Of a stretch of DNA of 64,000 nucleotides, positions 50,533-59,635 are shown in pieces. The stretch lies in assembly GCA_003044455.1 (NCBI GenBank), contig POWY01000001.1:434001-498000 (forward strand), read 5' to 3'. Each line of letters opens with the position of its first letter. Positions within the stretch are counted from its first letter, which is position 1. The notes beneath the pieces were generated by a model, which was given only the letters and a program-made list of their open reading frames with translations, ran no database searches and was not told the origin of the DNA. Source of the DNA: Neisseria bergeri. Lineage in GTDB: Bacteria > Pseudomonadota > Gammaproteobacteria > Burkholderiales > Neisseriaceae. Both the position numbers and the translations under genes were made by a program.

Positions 50533-50664
50533 AGCGGTGGTGTTCCCCGGTTTGTTGTTTAAGGTGTTCGGATGCCGTCTGAAAAACCGTTTTCGTGGAG
50601 CGGATTCGTTTTCAGACGACCTTTTATTGATTAAGGGAATGACGGTCAGGTATTTCAGACGGCC

Positions 50665-51501
50665 TCAACCCTTCGCGCCCGAACGCCTGCCCAACGCCCA
50701 CTGCATCATGTTCAGCGCAAACAGAATCACAAACGAAACCAGCAGCATAAACAACGCCACCGCCGACGCGCCCTGTACGTCGAACTGTTCCAGCTTGCCC
50801 GTAATAATCAGCGGCAGGATTTCGGAAACCATCGGAATGTTGCCCGCGATAAAAATCACCGAGCCGTATTCCCCCGTTGCCCGCGCGAACATCATGCCCG
50901 CGCCAGTTAAGAGTGCCGGCGTGATTTCCGGCAGCAGCACGCGGCGGAACGTCGTAAAGCAGTTTGCGCCCAAAGTCGCCGCCGCTTCCTCATATTCGCC
51001 CGACAATTCCTCCAATACCGGCTGCACGGCGCGGACGATAAAGGGCAGGCTGACGACGACCAGCGCAATCCAAATACCGACGGGCGTAAACGCGATTTTG
51101 ATACCCAAAGGCTCGAAAAAACGGCCTATCCAGCCGTTGGGCGCATACAGGGTTGCCAACGCGATACCCGTAACCGCCGTCGGCAGCGCAAACGGCAAAT
51201 CGACCAAAGCGTTTACCAACCCTTTGCCCGGAAATTCATAGCGCACCAACATCCACGCCACCAGCGTGCCGAACACGACATTGGTCAGCATCGCATAAAA
51301 CGACATCCGCAAACTCAGCCACACCGCCGCCAACACGTTCGGCTCGGCAATCGTGTTCCAAAAGCCGCCCCAGCCGATTTCCGCCGCCTTCGCCGCCATC
51401 ATCGCAAACGGCAAAACCACCAGAAGCGACAGGCACAATACGGTCAGACCGAGGCTGAGTTTGAAGCCGGGCAGTACGCCGGGTGTTTTGAGCAGTAACA
51501 T
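50665..51501 (-). CDS. cysT: Sulfate transporter permease CysT (CysU)
   Basis: The 278-residue protein is the partner permease, with EEAAATLGANCFTTFRRVLL as its EAA loop and RATGEYGSVIFIAGNIPMVS near the C-terminus. It is the promoter-proximal gene of the operon on the minus strand. The sequence upstream holds a DNA uptake sequence and a Correia element. Confidence 0.94.
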   Translation of the reverse strand: MLLLKTPGVLPGFKLSLGLTVLCLSLLVVLPFAMMAAKAAEIGWGGFWNTIAEPNVLAAVWLSLRMSFYAMLTNVVFGTLVAWMLVRYEFPGKGLVNALVDLPFALPTAVTGIALATLYAPNGWIGRFFEPLGIKIAFTPVGIWIALVVVSLPFIVRAVQPVLEELSGEYEEAAATLGANCFTTFRRVLLPEITPALLTGAGMMFARATGEYGSVIFIAGNIPMVSEILPLIITGKLEQFDVQGASAVALFMLLVSFVILFALNMMQWALGRRSGAKG

Positions 51502-51637
51502 GGTCGGTAAGGGTGGAAAATAAAGGCATTACTTGAACGATGCCGTCTGAAAAACGGAAAGAATGGAAAGTTTGGTACAAAGACGAATTTGTTATAAAGC
51601 GGTTGGCAGTTTCTCAAGCGGGCGTGATGTTTTAAAA

Positions 51638-51792
51638 TATAGTGGATTAACAAAAATCAGGACAAGGCGACGAAGCCGCAGACAGTACAAATAGTACGGA
51701 ACCGATTCACTTGGTGCTTCAGCACCTTAGAGAATCGTTCTCTTTGAGCTAAGGCGAGGCAACGACGTACTGGTTTTTGTTAATCCACTATA
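51638..51792. repeat. Correia element (full-length, about 155 bp)
   Basis: TATAGTGGATTAACAAAAAT and its complement form 26-bp-type terminal inverted repeats. The TA at each end is the usual target duplication. The internal part with TTGGTGCTTCAGCACC identifies the long form, which may carry an IHF site and promoter activity. It lies between cysT and the hypothetical gene at 51835. Confidence 0.92.
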
Positions 51793-51834
51793 ACGCCTTG
51801 TTTTGACGGAAAACCATCATATAAAGGAACACTT

Positions 51835-52167
51835 ATGCAGATTTTATCTTTTCAGGCGGACATTGCGGAACGTATGCTGGAAGGTACAGAAGGCGAGTCG
51901 GTCAACGAAAACGCACAATTCGTCCGCACAGACAACGGTTATTGGATTGCGTGGCATGACGGCGTGGCGGCACTGCTTGCGCCCGATACGCCGCCGGGCA
52001 TTCCCTGTTTTTGGGTGGAAGGCGCGGAAAGCCTTGAAGAGTTGTGCGCGATGGTGGAACGCGGCGAGTTTGACGAAGTGGAAGAGTTTGACGGCGATGA
52101 CGACGCGTGGCTAGAAGCGGCTAAAGATTGCGGACACCACGGCGATGCTTGCGCCTGCGGACATTGA
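51835..52167 (+). CDS. Small acidic protein with Cys/His metal-binding tail
   Basis: The 110-residue protein is acidic (FDEVEEFDGDDDAWLEAAKD) and ends CGHHGDACACGH, a cluster of three Cys and three His that could bind iron, zinc or copper. ATG 51835 follows AAAGGA. It lies 43 bp after a Correia element and converges with sodB. I recognise no family. A metal-handling link to superoxide dismutase is possible but unproven. Confidence 0.7.
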   Translation: MQILSFQADIAERMLEGTEGESVNENAQFVRTDNGYWIAWHDGVAALLAPDTPPGIPCFWVEGAESLEELCAMVERGEFDEVEEFDGDDDAWLEAAKDCGHHGDACACGH

Positions 52168-52186
52168 TTCGGATTTCCCGTAAAAA

Positions 52187-52215
52187 ATGCCGTCTGAAAT
52201 GTGTTCAGACGGCAT
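52187..52215. terminator. Inverted uptake-sequence terminator upstream of the sodB end
   Basis: ATGCCGTCTGAA and TTCAGACGGCAT lie between the converging small acidic gene and sodB, acting for both. Confidence 0.85.
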
Positions 52216-52231
52216 TTCGCCGGTTTGCAGC

Positions 52232-52813
52232 TTATGCGGCAAAACGTTTGGCAACCTCGTCCCAGTTGACGATTTCCCAAAAACCTTTCAGGTAGTTGGG
52301 GCGGCTGTTGCGGTAGTCGATGTAGTAGGCGTGTTCCCACACGTCGCAGGTCAGCAGCGGCGTGTTTTCAGTGGTCAGCGGCGTAGCGGCGTTGGAAGTG
52401 GAAACCAAATCCAATCCGCCGGCAGGGGTTTTTACCAGCCACGCCCAACCGGAGCCGAAAGTACCGGCCGCGCAGGCATTGAACGCTTCTTGGAATTTCT
52501 CGAAGCTGCCCCATTTCGCGTCGATGGCGGCGGCCAGTTCGCCGGCAGGTTTGCCTTGACCTTTGGACGTGAAACCCAGCCAGTAGAAGGTGTGGTTCCA
52601 AGTTTGTGCCGCGTTGTTGAACACGCCGCCCGAAGATTTTTTCACAATCTCTTCCAAAGGCAGGTTTTCAAATTCGGTGCCTTTGATTTGATTGTTCAGG
52701 TTGGTGATGTAGGTTTGATGGTGTTTGCCGTAGTGGAATTCCAAAGTCTCTTTGCTCAGATGCGGGGACAATGCGTCCAGTTCATAAGGCAGTTGCGGCA
52801 GCTTATGTTCCAT
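52232..52813 (-). CDS. sodB: Iron superoxide dismutase
   Basis: The 193-residue enzyme has the N-terminal HYGKHHQTY block and the ligand motif [13 protein letters not shown]. Fe/Mn ligands are His, His, Asp and His in the usual places. It removes superoxide in the cytoplasm. AGGAGCAC precedes ATG 52813. The Fe form is inferred from the GSGWAWLVK and [10 protein letters not shown] segments. Confidence 0.95.
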   Translation of the reverse strand: MEHKLPQLPYELDALSPHLSKETLEFHYGKHHQTYITNLNNQIKGTEFENLPLEEIVKKSSGGVFNNAAQTWNHTFYWLGFTSKGQGKPAGELAAAIDAKWGSFEKFQEAFNACAAGTFGSGWAWLVKTPAGGLDLVSTSNAATPLTTENTPLLTCDVWEHAYYIDYRNSRPNYLKGFWEIVNWDEVAKRFAA

Positions 52814-52974
52814 TTTGTGCTCCTAATATTGTTTTAAATGTTGTATTTTGGCAGTGTGCTGCAAATAGCTCAGCAGCGCACATATTTTACCTGTTTTGAG
52901 GGATGGAAACCAATTAAACCTGCTTTACGCTATAATAGAAGATTGCAATTTCGGCACGACAGATAGGATGTACC

Positions 52975-54381
52975 ATGAACGATTACACAGCCATGCCGTC
53001 TGAAGACCGTGAGATCGGCGCATTGTCGCTGCCTCCACATTCGATGGAGGCGGAACAATCCGTTTTGGGCGGGTTGATGCTGGAAAATCCGGCATGGGAC
53101 AGGATTGCCGATGTGGTTTCGGGAGAGGATTTCTACCGGCATGAACACCGCCTGATTTTCCGTTCCATTGCCAAATTAATCAATGAGAGCCGTCCCGCAG
53201 ATGTGATTACGGTTCAGGAAGATTTGCAGCGGAACGAAGAATTGGAAGCGGCAGGCGGATTTGAATATCTGATTACGCTGGCGCAAAACACCCCGTCTGC
53301 CGCCAACATCCGCCGCTATGCCGAAATCGTGCGCGAGCGTTCCATCATGCGCCAGCTCGCCGAAGTGGGGACGGAAATCGCACGCAGCGCATACAATCCG
53401 CAAGGCAGGGACGCGGGTCAGCTTTTGGACGAGGCGGAAAACAAAGTATTCCAAATCGCCGAAAGCACCGCCAAATCCAAACAGGGCTTTTTGGAGATGC
53501 CCGATTTGCTGAAAGAAGTCGTACAGCGCATCGATATGCTCTACTCGCGCGACAATCCCGATGAAGTAACCGGCGTGCCGACGGGGTTCATCGACCTCGA
53601 CAAAAAAACCTCGGGCCTTCAGCCCGGAGACCTGATTATCGTCGCCGGCCGCCCGTCTATGGGTAAAACCGCCTTTTCCATCAATATTGCCGAACACGTT
53701 GCCGTAGAAGGCAAGCTGCCCGTTGCCGTTTTCTCGATGGAAATGGGCGGTGCGCAGTTGGTTATGCGTATGCTCGGCTCTGTCGGACGCTTAGACCAAA
53801 GCGTCCTGAAAACAGGCAGGTTGGAAGACGAACATTGGGGGCGGTTGAACGAGGCAGTCGTCAAACTTTCCGACGCGCCCATGTACATCGACGAAACCCC
53901 GGGCCTGACTGCTCTCGAACTGCGCGCCCGTGCCCGCCGTCTTGCACGTCAGTTCAACGGAAAATTGGGATTGATCGTCATCGACTACCTGCAACTGATG
54001 TCTGGTTCGGGACGTTCGGACAACCGTGCTTCGGAGCTGGGAGAGATTTCGCGATCGCTCAAAGCGTTGGCGAAAGAATTGCAGGTTCCTATCATCGCTT
54101 TGTCTCAGTTGAGCAGGACGGTCGAATCGCGTACCGACAAACGCCCGATGATGTCCGACCTTCGCGAATCCGGCGCAATCGAGCAGGATGCCGACCTGAT
54201 TATGTTCATGTACCGCGACGAATACTACAACCAAGACTCACCCATGAAAGGCCTTGCCGAATGTATTATCGGCAAACACCGCAACGGTCCGGTCGGAAAA
54301 GTTTTCCTGACATGGATGGGGCAGTTTACCAAATTCGACAATGCTGCCTATGTTCCCGAGGAGGCAAAGATAGAAGATTAA
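52975..54381 (+). CDS. dnaB: Replicative DNA helicase DnaB
   Basis: The 468-residue protein has the N-terminal domain (SLPPHSMEAEQSVLGGLMLE), Walker A (AGRPSMGKTAFS, about 222-233), and a C-terminal helicase core (SDLRESGAIEQDADLIMFMY). It unwinds DNA at the fork. A perfect TATAAT stands at 52931-52936 upstream. A DNA uptake sequence is translated at residues 5-8 (MPSE). Confidence 0.97.
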   Translation: MNDYTAMPSEDREIGALSLPPHSMEAEQSVLGGLMLENPAWDRIADVVSGEDFYRHEHRLIFRSIAKLINESRPADVITVQEDLQRNEELEAAGGFEYLITLAQNTPSAANIRRYAEIVRERSIMRQLAEVGTEIARSAYNPQGRDAGQLLDEAENKVFQIAESTAKSKQGFLEMPDLLKEVVQRIDMLYSRDNPDEVTGVPTGFIDLDKKTSGLQPGDLIIVAGRPSMGKTAFSINIAEHVAVEGKLPVAVFSMEMGGAQLVMRMLGSVGRLDQSVLKTGRLEDEHWGRLNEAVVKLSDAPMYIDETPGLTALELRARARRLARQFNGKLGLIVIDYLQLMSGSGRSDNRASELGEISRSLKALAKELQVPIIALSQLSRTVESRTDKRPMMSDLRESGAIEQDADLIMFMYRDEYYNQDSPMKGLAECIIGKHRNGPVGKVFLTWMGQFTKFDNAAYVPEEAKIED

Positions 54382-54535
54382 ATGGTTATATAAAAATTTA
54401 TTAGGCGAAATCAGGCAAAATCGTTTAAAATCATGCTTAGAGATTGCCCTAAAAAATAAAATGCGGTCTTGAGGCATTTTTGCATTCAGACGGCATATAA
54501 TTGAAAATACATTACTAGTTAACGTCCTATTGCTT

Positions 54536-55201
54536 ATGTGTACACGAAAACAACAAGGTTTCACGCTAATAGAGCTGCTTATCGTGATGGTCATCGCAGC
54601 CATTATGGCGATGATAGCCCTCCCCAGTATGAGCCGGTGGATTGCATCCCGCCGCATTGCCAGTCACGCGGAGCAGGTTGCCAACCTTTTGCGTTTCTCC
54701 AGGGGCGAAGCCGTCCGGCTCAATATCCCTGTCTATATCTGTCCTGTTCAAGTTAAAAAAGACGGTACGGTCAACAACCAGTGCGACTTCGGCAAGAAGG
54801 GGCAGGGAGTGTTGGCTTTCGGCGACAAAAACGGCAATAAGGCATATGACGGCGATGCGGCGGATGTTTTCCTCCGCAGCGTGGTGTTGAATGATGCCGA
54901 CGACAGCCGGATTAATTATACCTTCAACCATATCGCTTTCGGTTCGTCTCAGCCGACCGCCGACCGTGTTGTTTGGACTTTCAAGCAAAACGGGGCATTC
55001 GGCTATTCTCCCGATCAGAATCTCGCGCGTACTTCCAGATTTGTTTACTCCGACGGTTATATCCAAATCGTGCTGACAGATGCGAAGGCGGTTTCCGCCG
55101 ATGAAAAGAAATTCCGTTCGGCGGTGGTTTTGATTGACAGCAGCGGCAGGGTTGAGGTTTGCCCTAGAAACGATACGCGTGCCGTATGCCAACATCAATG
55201 A
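54536..55201 (+). CDS. pilH: Minor pilin PilH (FimT/GspH type)
   Basis: I chose ATG 54536; a TTG at 54530 is an alternative. The 221-residue prepilin has a short leader cut at G-FTLIELLIVM with Glu5 and a GspH/FimT domain. It is the first gene of pilH-I-J-K-X, minor pilins that prime type IV pilus assembly. TATAAT at 54496-54501 is the probable -10 element. Confidence 0.93.
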   Translation: MCTRKQQGFTLIELLIVMVIAAIMAMIALPSMSRWIASRRIASHAEQVANLLRFSRGEAVRLNIPVYICPVQVKKDGTVNNQCDFGKKGQGVLAFGDKNGNKAYDGDAADVFLRSVVLNDADDSRINYTFNHIAFGSSQPTADRVVWTFKQNGAFGYSPDQNLARTSRFVYSDGYIQIVLTDAKAVSADEKKFRSAVVLIDSSGRVEVCPRNDTRAVCQHQ

Positions 55202-55229
55202 CTGTTTTAGTCGGTTTGGGAAATAAAAA

Positions 55230-55841
55230 ATGAAGAATAATGATTGCTTCCGCCTGAAAAATCCCCAGTCCGGTATGGCGCTGATAGAAGTCTTGGTCGC
55301 TATGCTCGTTCTGACCATCGGTATTTTGGCACTATTGTCCGTGCAGTTGCGGACAGTCGCTTCCGTCAGGGAGGCAGAGACGCAAACCATCGTCAGCCAA
55401 ATCACGCAAAACCTGATGGAGGGAATGTTGATGAATCCGACCATTGATTCGGACAGCAACAAGAAAGACTATAATCTTTACACAGGGTCGTACACCCCTT
55501 CTTCCTCCGACGGCGATTTCACGCTTAATAATTTGAAAACCAAGAAGGATTTGGCAAAAGCCCAGTTGGACAGGTTCGGTTATGAATTGAAAAATGCCTT
55601 GCCGGATGCGGCCGGTATCTATTACGCCGTCTGCAAGGATTCGTCGGGTAACGCGCCGACATTGTCCGACAGCGGTACTTTTTCTTCAAATTGCGACAAT
55701 AAGGCAAATGGGGACACTTTGATTAAAGTATTGTGGGTAAATGATTCGGCAGGGGATTCAGATATCGCCCGTACGAATCTTGAAGCGAACGGCGACAATA
55801 TCGTATATACCTATCAGGCAAGGGTCGGAGGTCGGGAATGA
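55230..55841 (+). CDS. pilI: Minor pilin PilI (PilV type)
   Basis: The 203-residue product has a 15-residue leader and a PilD cleavage site SG-MALIEVLVAML with Glu5. The rest matches PilV-type core minor pilins. It follows pilH after 28 bp, and its stop overlaps pilJ by four bases. Confidence 0.92.
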   Translation: MKNNDCFRLKNPQSGMALIEVLVAMLVLTIGILALLSVQLRTVASVREAETQTIVSQITQNLMEGMLMNPTIDSDSNKKDYNLYTGSYTPSSSDGDFTLNNLKTKKDLAKAQLDRFGYELKNALPDAAGIYYAVCKDSSGNAPTLSDSGTFSSNCDNKANGDTLIKVLWVNDSAGDSDIARTNLEANGDNIVYTYQARVGGRE

Positions 55842-56824
55842 GACGTAAAATGCTAAACGTACCCAAAGGCAGTCATGATGGTATGAAGGGTTTTACCATT
55901 GTTGAATTCTTGGTTGCGGGTCTGCTCAGTATGATTGTCCTGATGGCGGTCGGTTCGAGTTACTTTACATCTCGGAAATTAAACGATGCGGCAAACGAGC
56001 GTCTTTCCGCGCAACAGGATTTGCGGAATGCGGCAACATTGATTGTCCGCGACGCAAGAATGGCGGGGAGCTTCGGTTGTTTCAATATGTCCGAGCATCC
56101 TGCAACTGATGTTGTTTCCGATACGACGCAACAAAATTCTCCTTTTTCCTTAAAAAGCAAAGGCATAGATAGACTTATCCCCGTAGCGGAATCTGCAAAT
56201 ATCGGCTATCCGGGTTTTACCCAGTCCGGTAAGGCATTGATTTTCCAATACGGTATCGATGATGGTTCAAGTAATGGTAAAACAGTCGTGGTCAGCAATT
56301 GTTCAAAAATTGCCAAGCCTACAGGTACTTCTGTTACAGATGTATCCCAAGCAATGAAAAAATTAGGCAATGACGAGCAGAGACAAAAAGGTAATATTTC
56401 CATATTAAGACATCAGGTCAATGCGTATGCGGTGGGTAAAATAGGTGATGAACAGGGTTTGTTCCGCTTCCAATTGAATAATGGCGGCGGGTGGGGTAAT
56501 CCCCAGTTGCTCGTGAAAAAGATTACCCGTATGGATGTACGCTATATCTATCTTCTCGTGGAAAAGCCCAGTATACCGACTACCAATCCTCCCAAGTATA
56601 TTTACGGCTGCCCTGAAGATGAAGACGCCGGTAAAGAGGAAAAATTCAAATATACGGATAAATTCGACAGCTCCAAAGATGCTGTTACGCCTGCTGGGGT
56701 GGAGGTTTTATTGGATAGCGGTACTAATACCAAGATTGCCGTTTCTTCAGACAATAATATTTATGCTTACCGTATCGATGCGACAATACGCGGGGGAAAT
56801 GTATGCGCAAACAGAACGCTTTAA
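55838..56824 (+). CDS. pilJ: Minor pilin PilJ (PilW type)
   Basis: The 328-residue protein has a long basic leader and cleavage site KG-FTIVEFLVAGLL with Glu5; it is the largest minor pilin of the set, as PilW is. It caps the minor pilin complex. ATG 55838 overlaps the pilI stop. Its 3' end overlaps pilK. Confidence 0.92.
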   Translation: MRRKMLNVPKGSHDGMKGFTIVEFLVAGLLSMIVLMAVGSSYFTSRKLNDAANERLSAQQDLRNAATLIVRDARMAGSFGCFNMSEHPATDVVSDTTQQNSPFSLKSKGIDRLIPVAESANIGYPGFTQSGKALIFQYGIDDGSSNGKTVVVSNCSKIAKPTGTSVTDVSQAMKKLGNDEQRQKGNISILRHQVNAYAVGKIGDEQGLFRFQLNNGGGWGNPQLLVKKITRMDVRYIYLLVEKPSIPTTNPPKYIYGCPEDEDAGKEEKFKYTDKFDSSKDAVTPAGVEVLLDSGTNTKIAVSSDNNIYAYRIDATIRGGNVCANRTL

Positions 56825-57402
56825 TGGGAATCCCGACTTCTGACGGACAGGGGGGGTTCGCACTGTTTATCGTGCTGATGGTTATGATAGTAGTGGCCTT
56901 TTTGGTTGTGACTGCCGCTCAGTCTTACAATACCGAACAGCGGATCAGTGCCAACGAATCAGACAGGAAATTGGCTTTGTCTTTAGCCGAGGCGGCTTTG
57001 CGGGACGGCGAATTTCAGGTTTTGGATTTGGAATATACTACGGACAGTAAGGTTACATTTAGCGAAAACTGTGAAAACGGCCTGTGTACCGCAGTTAATG
57101 TGCGGACAAATAATGATAATGAAGAGGCTTTTGACAATATTGTGGTGCAAGGCAAGCCTACCGTTGAAGCGGTGAAGCGTTTTTGCCCTGTAAATTCTAC
57201 CAACCTGTGCATTGACAATAAAGGGATGGTATATGGGAAAGGCACAGGAAGTGTCAGCAAAATGCCGCGCTATATTATCGAATATTTGGGTTTAGATGGA
57301 AACGGACAAAATGTTTATCGGGTTACTGCCAAGGCTTGGGGTAAGAATGCCAATACCGTGGTTGTCCTTCAATCTTATGTAAGCAATAATGATGAGCAAT
57401 AA
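56803..57402 (+). CDS. pilK: Minor pilin PilK (PilX-N domain)
   Basis: The 199-residue prepilin has site GG-FALFIVLMVMIV, in which residue 5 is Ile instead of Glu, as in GspK-type tip pilins. The N-terminal domain resembles PilX_N. Absence of Glu5 fits a tip position, as it need not pair with a preceding subunit. It overlaps pilJ by 22 bp. Confidence 0.9.
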   Translation: MRKQNALMGIPTSDGQGGFALFIVLMVMIVVAFLVVTAAQSYNTEQRISANESDRKLALSLAEAALRDGEFQVLDLEYTTDSKVTFSENCENGLCTAVNVRTNNDNEEAFDNIVVQGKPTVEAVKRFCPVNSTNLCIDNKGMVYGKGTGSVSKMPRYIIEYLGLDGNGQNVYRVTAKAWGKNANTVVVLQSYVSNNDEQ

Positions 57403-57877
57403 AATGGAACAAAAAGGGTTTACATTGGTTGAGGTAATGATAGTTGTCGCGATACTCGGCATCATCAGCGTCATTGCCATACCTTCTTATCAAAGTTATA
57501 TTGAAAAAGGCTATCAGTCCCAGCTTTATACAGAGATGGTCGGTATCAACAATGCTTTCAGGCAGATTATTGTGAAGAATCCGGGAAAAAGTAATCAGCA
57601 GCTTGAAGCGGAACTGGTACAGTTCGTATCCGGTTACAAGATGAATCCGAAGATTTCCGACAAGTATGCAGTTTCTGGAAAATTCGTTGATGCGAGCAAG
57701 TCAAGGGCATACAGGTTGATCGGTGTTCCGAAGGCAGGTACGGGTTATACCTTGTCGATATGGGTGAACAGCGTGGGCGATGGATACAAATGCCGTGATG
57801 CCGCTTCGGCAAAGGCCTATAAAGAGCAGTTGTCTGGAGACAGTGGTTGTGAAGCCTTATCCAACCGTAAGAAATAG
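57389..57877 (+). CDS. pilX: Minor pilin PilX
   Basis: The 162-residue prepilin has site KG-FTLVEVMIVVAI with Glu5, a small alpha/beta domain and two Cys in its C-terminal D-region (YKCRDAASAKAY, DSGCEAL). PilX mediates aggregation and adhesion in meningococci; the gonococcal counterpart is PilL. ATG 57389 overlaps pilK, and ATG 57404 is an alternative giving a five-residue leader. Confidence 0.9.
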   Translation: MMSNKMEQKGFTLVEVMIVVAILGIISVIAIPSYQSYIEKGYQSQLYTEMVGINNAFRQIIVKNPGKSNQQLEAELVQFVSGYKMNPKISDKYAVSGKFVDASKSRAYRLIGVPKAGTGYTLSIWVNSVGDGYKCRDAASAKAYKEQLSGDSGCEALSNRKK

Positions 57878-57888
57878 AATGGGTTTGA

Positions 57889-57923
57889 AGATGCCGTCTG
57901 AAAATCGGTTTTCAGACGGCATC
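57889..57923. terminator. Inverted uptake-sequence terminator after pilX
   Basis: AGATGCCGTCTGAAAA and TTTTCAGACGGCATCT form a 16-bp stem followed by TTTT; it faces azlD on the other strand. Confidence 0.9.
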
Positions 57924-57947
57924 TTTTTTGGAATACAGTGCAACGGT

Positions 57948-58256
57948 TTATGTCATCAAATAGCCCAAGATGCCTGACGAGCCGACCCCTATCAATACGG
58001 TAGGCAACATAGAAAAGCGGCAGGCTGCCAAGGCGGTTAACGCGATGGCGATAAGTTCGTGCGGCTTGTCGGATACGAAATAGGGGGCAATGACGGAAAT
58101 CAGGACGCAGCCCGGCGCGGCTTCCATAATGGTTTGGGCACGGCGGCTTAAGGTTCGGTTACGCAGTGCGAAAAAGCCGATCAACCGGGTAGAGTAGGTA
58201 ACGGCAAGCATAGAGGCAAACAACAGGAATGATTGGAGCGACAATAAACCTTTCAT
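57948..58256 (-). CDS. azlD: Branched-chain amino acid efflux subunit AzlD
   Basis: I chose ATG 58256, overlapping the azlC TGA by four bases; the longer frame upstream is not likely coding. The 102-residue protein has three or four membrane segments, including LIAIALTALAACRFSMLP. AzlD pairs with AzlC to export branched-chain amino acids. Confidence 0.9.
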   Translation of the reverse strand: MKGLLSLQSFLLFASMLAVTYSTRLIGFFALRNRTLSRRAQTIMEAAPGCVLISVIAPYFVSDKPHELIAIALTALAACRFSMLPTVLIGVGSSGILGYLMT

Positions 58257-58975
58257 TTTTGTTCTCCCCAGAGATAAGCCGATAACAGACCGGACAGTGC
58301 GCCGGCAGGAACATACCACGCGCCGTCAACGGTCAGGTAAACGGCGGATGCAACAATCAGGCTGACAAACCATGGTCTTGATGCGGAAAAACCTTTCCAC
58401 ATCCCTCTCAATAAAACCAGAAATACGGTAGGAAACGCCATACCGAATCCCCAAGCGGCCACATTGCCGAACACAGGCCCTACTGCCGCGCCGAGGGCGG
58501 CAAACCCTATCCAGGTAATGTAGAGGATAAAGCATACGCCCATATAAAAAGGCATATTGAATACGGGCAAACCGGCTGCTTTCCGTTTTTGGATTTCGGA
58601 GAATGCCATCGCCCAGCTTTCATCACACATAAAAAACAGTGCGGGCACGGCTTTTTTCAGCGGTATTCCTTTCAGGTGCGGGGCAAGTGCCGCCCCCATC
58701 AGGATATGCCGCGAATTAATCATAAAGGTTACGGTGGCGATAAGCAGTATCGGCAGAGGTTCCGCCCACAGGTTGACCGTTGCAAATTCGGAGCCTCCGG
58801 CAAAATTCATACCGGTCATCAGCAACATCTCCAGCCAACTCATGCCTTTTTGCCCACCCTGCATACCGAGTATTAATGCCCAGGGCAAAAGCCCAATCAG
58901 CATGGGCGAACTTTCTTTGATGCCGCGTATAAATTCGTTATGCGGGGAAGGTGTGTGCATAATGTTCGTCTTCAT
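58253..58975 (-). CDS. azlC: Branched-chain amino acid efflux subunit AzlC
   Basis: The 240-residue membrane protein matches AzlC (PMLIGLLPWALILGMQGGQK and TFMINSRHILMGAALAPHLK). It is a multi-span permease working with AzlD. It forms a two-gene operon transcribed from a promoter shared with the divergent dut region. Confidence 0.9.
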   Translation of the reverse strand: MKTNIMHTPSPHNEFIRGIKESSPMLIGLLPWALILGMQGGQKGMSWLEMLLMTGMNFAGGSEFATVNLWAEPLPILLIATVTFMINSRHILMGAALAPHLKGIPLKKAVPALFFMCDESWAMAFSEIQKRKAAGLPVFNMPFYMGVCFILYITWIGFAALGAAVGPVFGNVAAWGFGMAFPTVFLVLLRGMWKGFSASRPWFVSLIVASAVYLTVDGAWYVPAGALSGLLSAYLWGEQK

Positions 58976-59107
58976 AACCGGAAGGGCGGGAATTATACAC
59001 TGGCAACGGATTTCAAAACAAAACCGATTTGCCGTGTTTCAGTGTAAACACGGCTTGTGTATAATTCTCCATCTTTAGACAGACCGACCGTATGTGGGAG
59101 TAAGGCA

Positions 59108-59560
59108 ATGAATATTGAAGTAGAAATGAAAGTATTGGACGAGAGGATGGCGGATTTTATCCCTGCCTATGCAACGGAGGGTTCTGCAGGTTTGGATTTG
59201 CGCGCCTGTTTGGATGAGGAAGTCGTTTTGCAGCCGGGCGAAACGTTGCTTGTACCGACAGGTTTGGCAGTTTATTTGGCGAATCCCGCATACGCCGCCG
59301 TTTTGCTTCCCCGTTCCGGATTGGGGCATAAACACGGTATTGTTTTGGGCAATTTGGTCGGCTTGATCGACTCCGATTATCAGGGGGAATTGAAGGTGTC
59401 GTTATGGAACAGAAGCAGCGAGCCATTTGCCGTCAAGCCGTTCGAGCGTATCGCGCAGATGGTTGTCGTGCCAATCGTGCAGGCGCGTTTCAAACGTGTC
59501 GAAGAATTTGTCGGAAGCAGCCGGGGAGAAGGCGGTTTCGGCAGTACGGGTTTGCATTGA
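59108..59560 (+). CDS. dut: dUTPase
   Basis: The 150-residue enzyme hydrolyses dUTP to dUMP. The five conserved motifs are visible, including [10 protein letters not shown] (motif 2), [11 protein letters not shown] (motif 3), [11 protein letters not shown] and [10 protein letters not shown] (motif 5). ATG 59108 follows GAGTAAGG. It is a trimer with the standard length. dcd, which makes dUTP, is encoded earlier in the window. Confidence 0.96.
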   Translation: MNIEVEMKVLDERMADFIPAYATEGSAGLDLRACLDEEVVLQPGETLLVPTGLAVYLANPAYAAVLLPRSGLGHKHGIVLGNLVGLIDSDYQGELKVSLWNRSSEPFAVKPFERIAQMVVVPIVQARFKRVEEFVGSSRGEGGFGSTGLH

Positions 59561-59567
59561 ATATAAA

Positions 59568-59603
59568 ATGCCGTCTGAAGAGCACGTCAGGTTCAGACGG
59601 CAT
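59568..59603. terminator. Inverted uptake-sequence terminator after dut
   Basis: ATGCCGTCTGAA and TTCAGACGGCAT flank a 12-base loop between dut and dapC. Confidence 0.8.
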
Positions 59604-59635
59604 ATCTTCCGATATACCGACAACCGGAGAAAATC

